From positions 1-64,000 of the forward strand of contig JAEVZU010000183.1 in NCBI GenBank assembly GCA_023392075.1: 64,000 bases of DNA, written 5' to 3'. This DNA comes from Bacillota bacterium (GTDB lineage Bacteria; Bacillota; Clostridia; Acetivibrionales; DSM-1351). The translations under genes and the position numbers were made by a program. Shown piece after piece: positions 45,358-52,312 of this stretch. How positions within the stretch are numbered: the first letter of the stretch is position 1; each line of letters opens with the position of its first letter. The notes beneath the pieces are model-generated. The model did no database searches and had not been told where the DNA came from. It saw only the letters and a list, made by a program, of their open reading frames with translations.

Positions 45358-45643
45358 GGGGTTAATAGCCATGCGTGTTTTCAAAGTATTCTGCAAAATT
45401 TATTGTTTAAATAAAGTACTGACTGATACTTTGAAAAGCTGTTATTTGTAAGTTATTATACATAAATATGACAAATGAATCAATTAAAATTAGCATGTTC
45501 ATATTCACATGCATATATTCAGGCAAAATATTAAAATAAAAATCAGTTTAAGTTTACAGTACTTCAATTTTATACTGTGATTTGACAGAATGTTGAGAGA
45601 CAATTTAACCGGTAAACGAGGTAACTCTATTTTTGAAAATAGA

Positions 45644-45673
45644 TTGACATAATTTTCAAAACTATGCTAATAT
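45644..45673 (+). promoter_or_regulatory. Sigma-A promoter of the SLH/FMN surface-protein gene
   Basis: TTGACA (45644-45649), 18-base spacer, TAATAT (45668-45673). The expected transcription start, near 45680, falls inside the palindrome that follows. Confidence 0.75.
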
Positions 45674-45698
45674 TACAGTTAGCATATGCTAACTGTAA
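45673..45698. promoter_or_regulatory. 26-bp perfect palindrome overlapping the transcription start
   Basis: Each half is TTACAGTTAGCAT and its reverse complement. A further copy of the half-site core TATGCTAA lies at 45663-45670, 22 bases (about two helix turns) before the one at 45685-45692. Position over the -10/start region implies repression; it resembles TetR- or DtxR-type operators in form only. No regulator gene is adjacent. Confidence 0.75.
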
Positions 45699-45718
45699 CG
45701 GAAGGAGAGGAACAGATT

Positions 45719-48700
45719 TTGAAGTTTACTAATTTAAAAAAGCAATTACGAAGGCTTTCAGGAGTTGTAACAGCATTGGCTGTTGCGGTCTCGGTCCTTG
45801 TACCGGTTTATGCCGGGCAGGCTGACACAGGCACAGGAGGTTTTTCAGTTCTACAGGAAAGCAGTGATGAGCTGCCGGTTACAACCACCCCGGGAGCAAT
45901 TTTTATGGGGGAATCATATGATACGGATTCAGCTTCCGTACAGGTCCGCAGTATTGATCAGTCAGGAGAATATGCCGACGGCACATATCAGGGAACGGGC
46001 AGCGGGTATAAAAGTGAAGTTACTGTTAAGGTTACTATAGCAGATAATACTATTACGAAAATAGAAATAGTATCACAGGACGAGACTCCATCCAAGTGGG
46101 GGCAGGCTCTGGCTATTATAGATGGTATTATAGGAGAAAACTCCACAGAGGTAGATTGTATCAGCGGGGCAACCAGAAGCAGTGAAGGAATCAAGGCTGC
46201 AGTGAATGATGCCTTATCAAAGGCTTTGGAAACCGACACTCGGATTTTTGCCGGCGGAACCGGAGCCAAAAGCGATCCGTATCGTATAGAAAATACGGAA
46301 CAGCTTAAAAGATTTGCCGGTAAGGTAAACAGTGGATCCGACTATAAAGGCAAGTACATAACGCTTACAGCGGATATTTCTCTTAACGTCCAGGAATGGA
46401 CACCTATCGGAATTGCTGAGAGTACAGCTTTTGCGGGATATTTCAGCGGTGCGGGCAATAATGTGGATGGTCTTGCAATAAACAGCGGAACCGGGCAGTA
46501 CTCGGGCCTCTTTGGTTATTTAGGAACTGAGGCCGGTATTTCGGATATTGAGCTTACAAATGTCAGTATTTCAATTACCACCAGTGCAGCAATCTATGCC
46601 GGTGCCATTGCAGGCCGCACGGCAAATGGAGTTGTAATCGACAATTGCAGGATTGACGGAACAGTTTCGGCTTTTGCCGTCGGAGCGTCTAAAATGAGCT
46701 GGGCTGGCGGAGTAGTTGGCTCTCTGGGAATGGAGTGCATAGTTGCAAACTGCTATACAGATGTTGAAGTCAACGCTGAAGCTGCAAGTGCTGCGGCTTA
46801 CGCAGGAGGAATTGCCGGTGCGTCCGGAAACAAATGTGTGATTGTGAATGCAGGGACATCAGGAAATGTATCTGTGCGTACACAAAGCACATCACTCAGT
46901 GTTGCAGGCGGAATTTTGGGATCCCATGGAGGCACGGCTTATAATGTATACAGCCGGGGGCTTGTCAGCTCTGAAAGTGCCGACCTTACCAAGTGTCTGA
47001 CCGGCGGAGTAAGCGGAATGGTAACACCTAATACGGCTCTCGTAAATGCCTATTATAATGATCAAAATCCCAGGGCGTTCATGACGGCAACTTCAACTAT
47101 TACCGGTTATGTTGAAAACAATGTTACTGCCGTCAGCCATGGAGATATGGCTACAACAAACTTTGCCGAAAAGCTGAACACCGGATTGAAAAGGGCATCA
47201 ATAGCAAATGCGGCAGCTGTCATCGAGAGTGCAAACAAGCCAAACATGGGGAATCTGTCCGGCGCTGTAAGCTCGGCGGGAAGCCTTTATGAGTGGGAGC
47301 CCGGTATCGGCGGTGCTGTACTTTCGGGCAGGACCTTTGTTGATGATACAATTGATACCGGTATCTTTGAAAGCGGAAAAGGAACAGAAGATAGTCCATA
47401 TATAATTAAAACCGAGGAACAGTTTAGAGCATTTGCAAAATCCCTTTCGGATGACATAACCTATTCGGGAATATATATTGCACTGGACGGAGATATAGAT
47501 GTATCAAGCGAACAGTGGATATGTATAGGCCTTGGTCATTATGCCTTTCAGGGTGTGTTTGACGGAAAGGGTCATACGGTCAGGGGAATGTTCATCGGGG
47601 CCAAGGGCAGTCCGTATGAAGAAGCAAAAACGGACGGCATTGACACAAGTAAAATGACAACTTTTTATGGACTGTTTGGTGTAATAGGTGAAAATGGTCT
47701 TGTAAAGAATTTAAGTATTAAAGATGCAGTCATTTCTGTAAATAATGGTATGAGCTCTTATTCAGGACTGCTTGCAGGCCTTGTAAACAAGGGCTATATT
47801 GACAGCTGCCAAGCAGAGGGCTATGTATATGGTGAGACAACAAATCAGAAAGCCAACGCATGGGCAGGAGGGCTCATAGGGCAGACCGTAAGAGGCGGCG
47901 TCATAAACTCCTGGACAAATGCCGAGGTTTATTGTGCAGCCGTAGGTGGTCTTTCCGAAGCAGGAGCCTTTATAGGTATGACAAACAGAAGCGTGGTTGC
48001 AAATTGCTTTGCACTTGGTGATACGGGCGGAAAGGCAAGCAGGGATAACGGAAACGAAGGAATGCCGGCGGTATCTTCATTTATTGGTGTCAATGGGGGC
48101 AAAATGGCAAACTGTTACGCTGCAGGAAATATGAAGGCCGATTCCTTTTCACAATATGTAGGCTCAATAGCGGGGTGGTCCACGGGGATTGCCCGGCAGT
48201 TTATATCATACTATAATTCGGAAGCTGTGCAGAACAGCAACGGTACAATCAATAATCCCGTTATAGATGTGGGGTTTATGGTAAGTGCAGGTGTGAATGA
48301 CGAGGGCGAGCCCTACGACGGTACATACCATGTTGGTATCCAGCCGAAAAGCCCGGCCGAGCTTAAAAGTACTGCTTTCGTTGAACTTTTGAATTCAAAC
48401 CACAAAGCTTTTCCTCTGGATATTGTCAACGGGGAGAGCTCAAATACTGGAGAACAGAATGCCATGGGTTTACCGGGTTTTATGAAGCTCAGGGAATGGA
48501 AGCTTGTTGACGGCATTGTGCTGCCTGTGGGTGAGCGGATTGCAATAACATATAAGGATATGACTCCGGAGTTTGAGCCTGATAAGCTGAATATCACAGA
48601 CGGAACATATTTTGGAAGAGCTGTAGGACCAAGCGGGAAATACATCTTTGTAGTTATAACTGTAAAAAATAACTATATAACGGCCATCAGTGTTAAAGAG

Positions 48701-50731
48701 CACAGTGAGGGTGAGGCACTTGAAAATGTTGCTTCGGAAGTGATTGCGGCCGTCATCTCAAGTCAGAGCTATGCCAGGGGAAACGATGACAGCGAAATAG
48801 TCAAGGTATTAAAGAGTGCAATAGCGACAGCAGCAGAGAAAGCTGAAAATCGTGATTTCACAGGCTACGGTAAAGTTGACCCCTCCATATTTGCGGGTGG
48901 AGATGGAACTAAGGCCAATCCCTATGTGATTAACACTGCAAATCAGCTTAAGGCATTTGCGGAATCTGTAAATGTTGACGAGCATTATGAAGGCAAGTTC
49001 ATTAAGCTTGGAAGTGATGTTTCCCTGGCAGGAATAAACTGGCTGCCGGTTGGAGGTTCGGGTGCCTATGGCTTCAGAGGAAACTTTGACGGAAATAATA
49101 AGGTCATAAGCAACATGACAATAGGTTCTGAAGCAGAACCGGAGTCATACTGTAAATCAGTCGGACTCTTTGCAAATCTTGAAGCGGCAAAAATAAAAAA
49201 TTTAGGAATACAGAACGCTGTTATTTATCAAAGGTATCTGGGGGATTCCATAGCTTATGCCGGACTTCTGGCCGGCTATGTTGCAGAAAATGCAGGGGAC
49301 AACGGATATATCGATTTCTGCTATGCCAAGGGGAAAATAAACAGCTACTCCGCAAAGCAAAATGACAGCGGGGGACTGATTGGTGCCATCAACCGTGGTA
49401 CAATAGCAAACTGCTTTGTGGATGTTGCAATAATCGGGCAGAGCAGGGACGGCTATTGCTATGCCGGAGGACTTGTCGGCCTGCCAAACAGAGCGGCTGT
49501 TGTCAATAACTATGCACTCGGAAGTATAAGAGGCACGGGAAATGGTGCAAGGATACAGATAGGCGGAATATCAGGCATGAATGCTGCAGTTGCTGTAAAT
49601 AATTTTTCTGTTGTGAACCTTGCATCGGAAAATACAACAGTTGATATAGGAGGCTTTTCAGGCAGAGTTTCGGGTATAGGTTATGTTGAGAATGCCTACT
49701 TTAGTATAGATACGCGCCAGCTAAGCGGAGCTGCAGCTGTTTCTCCTGTAAAAGGCGTAGGAACTATTGTACCCGGGAGCAATTATGGGAAAGGAACGGT
49801 TATAGCTCTTGAGGGCAAGACTTTATCAGAGCTTAAAAGCACAGCTTTTGCTGATCTGCTTAATACCAACAGGAACAACAGTGATCTCATAAGCAGAGCC
49901 AATGTCGTATTAGCGGAGTTTGGTACAAAAATTGCAGCTGAAGTGACCTTGCGTGATTGGGCATATTCATCAAAAGATCAAGCTGTAATTTTCAAGGACC
50001 GGATTGTAAAATCCCCATCCGGCGGTGATTTACCCTCAACCGGAGGTTCTTCATCCGGCGGCGGTTCACCCTCATCCGGAAGCAGTTCTTCACCGGCTTC
50101 AAGCAAGAATGATGATGCTGAAAAGGCCGGGGAAGGGAAAAAAGAAACTGAAAATAACCCGGGTATTTCCTACGGAGAAACAGCAGCCAATTTATTCTCC
50201 GATGTCAGGAATCACTGGGCAGCCGAATCAATCGGAAAGGCCGTGGAAAAGAAACTTTTTGCAGGTGTGAGCCAGCATGAATTTGCTCCGGATAATACTA
50301 TGACAAGAGCCATGTTTGTTACCGTTCTTGGAAAGCTGGCTGATGCTGAGGGAATAGAGACAGGTATTTTTAAAGATGTTAAGAGTAATACATGGTATTC
50401 CGGCTACGTGGGCTGGGCCAGCAAAGCGGGTATAGTAAGCGGAATCAGCCCTGATAAATTTGGTACGGGCAGTCCTGTTACAAGAGAGCAGATAGCTGTG
50501 ATGCTGTACAATTTTACCAGGCTGAAAGGACTGGAAGTGACCGGAGAAGGAAAAACAAACTTTGTTGACGATGCTTCCATAAGTAATTGGGCAAGGTCAG
50601 CTGTTTCTGCCATGGCCAAAGAAGGTATTATAGGAGGCAGAGATGATGGGAGTTTTGATCCGGGGGGAATAGCAACAAGAGCGGAGGCAGCTGTAATGAT
50701 TGTAAACTTTATGGAGAGATACGGTTTATAG
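45719..50731 (+). CDS. Giant S-layer-anchored FMN-binding / GLUG-repeat surface protein
   Basis: 1670-residue secreted protein. TTG 45719 is taken as start because GGAGAGG lies eight bases before it and the product then begins with a signal peptide (about 1-35). FMN-binding domain 1 (about 85-165) carries the flavin-acceptor motif SGAT (Thr152). Three modules, each opening like IFxGGxGxxxxPYxI and rich in GLUG-type repeats (GGLIG..ANCYA), start near residues 174, 547 and 1055 and probably fold as beta-helices. FMN-binding domain 2 (about 958-1045) lacks SGAT. A Ser/Gly/Pro linker (about 1431-1480) precedes three SLH domains (about 1490-1670). Anchoring to the wall and flavin attachment suggest extracellular redox or adhesion; the function is unproven. 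Transcribed from the palindrome promoter. Confidence 0.88.
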   Translation: MKFTNLKKQLRRLSGVVTALAVAVSVLVPVYAGQADTGTGGFSVLQESSDELPVTTTPGAIFMGESYDTDSASVQVRSIDQSGEYADGTYQGTGSGYKSEVTVKVTIADNTITKIEIVSQDETPSKWGQALAIIDGIIGENSTEVDCISGATRSSEGIKAAVNDALSKALETDTRIFAGGTGAKSDPYRIENTEQLKRFAGKVNSGSDYKGKYITLTADISLNVQEWTPIGIAESTAFAGYFSGAGNNVDGLAINSGTGQYSGLFGYLGTEAGISDIELTNVSISITTSAAIYAGAIAGRTANGVVIDNCRIDGTVSAFAVGASKMSWAGGVVGSLGMECIVANCYTDVEVNAEAASAAAYAGGIAGASGNKCVIVNAGTSGNVSVRTQSTSLSVAGGILGSHGGTAYNVYSRGLVSSESADLTKCLTGGVSGMVTPNTALVNAYYNDQNPRAFMTATSTITGYVENNVTAVSHGDMATTNFAEKLNTGLKRASIANAAAVIESANKPNMGNLSGAVSSAGSLYEWEPGIGGAVLSGRTFVDDTIDTGIFESGKGTEDSPYIIKTEEQFRAFAKSLSDDITYSGIYIALDGDIDVSSEQWICIGLGHYAFQGVFDGKGHTVRGMFIGAKGSPYEEAKTDGIDTSKMTTFYGLFGVIGENGLVKNLSIKDAVISVNNGMSSYSGLLAGLVNKGYIDSCQAEGYVYGETTNQKANAWAGGLIGQTVRGGVINSWTNAEVYCAAVGGLSEAGAFIGMTNRSVVANCFALGDTGGKASRDNGNEGMPAVSSFIGVNGGKMANCYAAGNMKADSFSQYVGSIAGWSTGIARQFISYYNSEAVQNSNGTINNPVIDVGFMVSAGVNDEGEPYDGTYHVGIQPKSPAELKSTAFVELLNSNHKAFPLDIVNGESSNTGEQNAMGLPGFMKLREWKLVDGIVLPVGERIAITYKDMTPEFEPDKLNITDGTYFGRAVGPSGKYIFVVITVKNNYITAISVKEHSEGEALENVASEVIAAVISSQSYARGNDDSEIVKVLKSAIATAAEKAENRDFTGYGKVDPSIFAGGDGTKANPYVINTANQLKAFAESVNVDEHYEGKFIKLGSDVSLAGINWLPVGGSGAYGFRGNFDGNNKVISNMTIGSEAEPESYCKSVGLFANLEAAKIKNLGIQNAVIYQRYLGDSIAYAGLLAGYVAENAGDNGYIDFCYAKGKINSYSAKQNDSGGLIGAINRGTIANCFVDVAIIGQSRDGYCYAGGLVGLPNRAAVVNNYALGSIRGTGNGARIQIGGISGMNAAVAVNNFSVVNLASENTTVDIGGFSGRVSGIGYVENAYFSIDTRQLSGAAAVSPVKGVGTIVPGSNYGKGTVIALEGKTLSELKSTAFADLLNTNRNNSDLISRANVVLAEFGTKIAAEVTLRDWAYSSKDQAVIFKDRIVKSPSGGDLPSTGGSSSGGGSPSSGSSSSPASSKNDDAEKAGEGKKETENNPGISYGETAANLFSDVRNHWAAESIGKAVEKKLFAGVSQHEFAPDNTMTRAMFVTVLGKLADAEGIETGIFKDVKSNTWYSGYVGWASKAGIVSGISPDKFGTGSPVTREQIAVMLYNFTRLKGLEVTGEGKTNFVDDASISNWARSAVSAMAKEGIIGGRDDGSFDPGGIATRAEAAVMIVNFMERYGL

Positions 50732-50797
50732 CAGCGATTGTATAGTTATGTTAATCTGGATTTATAAGTTTTGGAATAAATAAGCTTGATATTTGCA

Positions 50798-50873
50798 GGC
50801 TTACCACAAGTGCAGAATGCCATGCCGCGAAGGGCCAGTTGTCCCGACGGCCTGGGTGTGCTTGTGGTAAGCC
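50798..50873 (+). terminator. Long structured hairpin after the surface-protein gene
   Basis: Perfect 13-bp stem GGCTTACCACAAG (50798-50810) / CTTGTGGTAAGCC (50861-50873) enclosing 50 bases that can fold further (GGCC...GGCC). No T-run follows, so it may be a processed 3' end, a non-classical terminator or a small RNA rather than a simple terminator. It ends just before the gph promoter. Confidence 0.45.
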
Positions 50874-50877
50874 AAAA

Positions 50878-50906
50878 TTGACGTTTCTCGTCAGGAATTA
50901 TATACT
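50878..50906 (+). promoter_or_regulatory. Promoter of gph
   Basis: TTGACG (50878-50883), 17-base spacer, TATACT (50901-50906). It directs transcription into the leader repeat that ends at the gph ribosome site. Confidence 0.7.
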
Positions 50907-50990
50907 TTAGAAGAGGAATGAACAGATTTCATCACATTTTGTGGCCGCAATGCGGCTCAAAGCCATAATTATGGCTTAGGGGGTTAATAT
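50901..50990 (+). repeat. Leader repeat, copy upstream of gph
   Basis: TATACT, AAGAGG..GAACAG, TGGCCG, the palindrome AAGCCATAATTATGGCTT (50960-50977) and AGGGGGTTAATAT, where GGGGG is the gph ribosome site. Matches the minus-strand element at 45261-45357. The hairpin immediately before the ribosome site could modulate translation. Confidence 0.6.
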
Positions 50991-50991
50991 T

Positions 50992-51654
50992 ATGGGATTT
51001 AAAGCAGTAATTTTTGATCTGGACGGGACATTGATCGATTCTCTTGAAGACTTGGCAGACAGTGCAAATGAAGCCCTGGCAAAACATGGCTTTGCCAGCC
51101 ATCCCACGGCCGCTTACAAAAAATTTGTAGGCAATGGGGTGAGACAGCTGATAAAAAGTGCTGTTCCGGCTGGTACAGAGGAAGAGATTGTTGACAGTAT
51201 CTTGGCAGATTACAGAATTATCTACAATAACAATTACGTTAATAAAACAAAACCGTATGACAACATACCTGAAATGTTGAGACAGCTTAAGAATGCAGGC
51301 ATTAAAATGGCTGTTTGTTCAAATAAACCCCACATGCCCACAAATGAGATTGTTGAAAAGGTTCTTGGAAAAGACTGTTTTGAAGTTATTTTCGGTGAAC
51401 GGGAGGGAGTTCCGAGAAAACCTGACCCGGCAGCCCTCCTTGAAGCAGCGGAGCATATGGGGATTACTCCTGCGGAAGTCGTTTATCTTGGAGACTCGGG
51501 CGGGGACATGATATCTGCAAGGAATGCGGGAATGTGTGCCGCAGGAGCATTATGGGGCTTCAGGGAAAAGGCGGAACTGGAGGAGTGCGGTTCCCAGGTT
51601 TTATTTTCAGATCCGCTGCAGCTGGTTGAATATGTAAACAGGAATAATTCATAG
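50992..51654 (+). CDS. HAD-family phosphatase, Gph-like
   Basis: 220-residue cytoplasmic phosphatase of the HAD superfamily: motif I FDLDGTLIDS (nucleophile Asp8, acid Asp10), a helical cap domain (about 15-80), motif II region MAVCSNKP, motif III Lys in PRKPDP and motif IV LGDSGGDM. Best fit is phosphoglycolate phosphatase or a related beta-phosphoglucomutase-like phosphatase; substrate not determinable. AGGGGG lies eight bases upstream within a conserved leader hairpin element. Confidence 0.9.
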   Translation: MGFKAVIFDLDGTLIDSLEDLADSANEALAKHGFASHPTAAYKKFVGNGVRQLIKSAVPAGTEEEIVDSILADYRIIYNNNYVNKTKPYDNIPEMLRQLKNAGIKMAVCSNKPHMPTNEIVEKVLGKDCFEVIFGEREGVPRKPDPAALLEAAEHMGITPAEVVYLGDSGGDMISARNAGMCAAGALWGFREKAELEECGSQVLFSDPLQLVEYVNRNNS

Positions 51655-51686
51655 TTTTTCAATTGTTTTAGTTTTGTAACAACCTC

Positions 51687-51716
51687 TTGACATCATATTG
51701 CAGGTTTGTATATAAT
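51687..51716 (+). promoter_or_regulatory. Sigma-A promoter of the alaS T-box transcript
   Basis: TTGACA (51687-51692), 18-base spacer, TATAAT (51711-51716). Confidence 0.85.
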
Positions 51717-51721
51717 TTTTG

Positions 51722-52001
51722 TGTAAATGGCATTGATGGAAAGAAGTAGCCTTATGTTTGCTGTTCCAGAGAGGGAGTGTTGGTGAAAGCTCTTACAGGG
51801 TATAAGGTGAAGCAGTTCCGGAGCTTCCTGACGTTAAAAAGACAGGACGTGGAAACGGCGTTAACGTTTGTACTAAGAGCCCCGTTCAGGGGAATTAGGG
51901 TGGTACCGCGTGAGAATATCTCTCGTCCCTTATAAAAGTCAATTGCTTATGTAGAACAGACTGACCGACATGAGCAATTGACTTTGGGATGGGAGTTTTT
52001 T
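51722..52001 (+). promoter_or_regulatory. T-box leader (tRNA-Ala responsive) with terminator
   Basis: Contains the T-box core AGGGTGGTACCGCG (51897-51910), Stem I features (GGTGAAAGCTC near 51782) and a possible Ala specifier GCT at 51823-51825 in GGAGCTTCC. The terminator helix runs from CTCTCGTCCC (51921) through AAAGTCAATTGCT / AGCAATTGACTTT to GGGATGGGAG and TTTTTT (51996-52001). Uncharged tRNA-Ala would favour the antiterminator and allow alaS transcription. The downstream gene confirms the amino acid. Confidence 0.93.
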
Positions 52002-52019
52002 ATTTTATTGAATCACCGA

Positions 52020-52125
52020 CCTCACGTCTAGATATTTTGGCAGTTTTCGAGGAGGATGGACGGCGCCTTGCTGATGCAAGTCAAGGACGACAACAAAGAA
52101 AAGTGGCAAAATAGACGGCGTGAGG
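52020..52125. repeat. MITE-like imperfect inverted repeat
   Basis: Outer arms CCTCACG...ATTTTGGCAGTTTTC (52020-52048) pair with GAAAAGTGGCAAAAT...GGCGTGAGG (52098-52125); the 15-bp inner arms (52034-52048 and 52098-52112) differ at two positions. A small CTTGC/GCAAG hairpin is inside. It carries no gene and separates the T-box terminator from alaS. A possible diverged relative is at 23245-23335. Confidence 0.6.
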
Positions 52126-52312
52126 CGTGTTGTACATTGTCAATAGAAGGTATTAACAATTGAAGAAACATGTCAAAAGACACTTTTATAGAATGAACAG
52201 CGGGAAAAGTTGAAAAAATATAGATTTCATGCTGAAAAACACAAGTGCTCTTTTTATTATTTTTGTTTTCATTACTATTGTGTCGCTGCAATGCAGCGGA
52301 ATGGAGGATTAG

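Larger units (their letters stand above)
45097..45718. other. argJ / surface-protein intergenic region
   Basis: 622 bases without a supported gene. It contains one copy of a leader repeat (45261-45357, minus strand), a long A/T-rich stretch (45400-45600), a sigma-A promoter (45644-45673) and a 26-bp palindrome (45673-45698) directed at the surface-protein gene. Confidence 0.7.
51655..52312. other. alaS leader region
   Basis: 658 bases: promoter (51687-51716), T-box leader (to about 52001), then about 310 further bases with a MITE-like inverted repeat (52020-52125) and A/T-rich sequence up to the alaS ribosome site. No supported gene. Confidence 0.8.

Noticed and set aside
50798..50873. Possible ZTP riboswitch or tRNA-like RNA
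   Set aside because: Only a short CCTGGG-like string is shared with the ZTP class; the conserved core and pseudoknot arrangement are not present, and no cloverleaf can be drawn.
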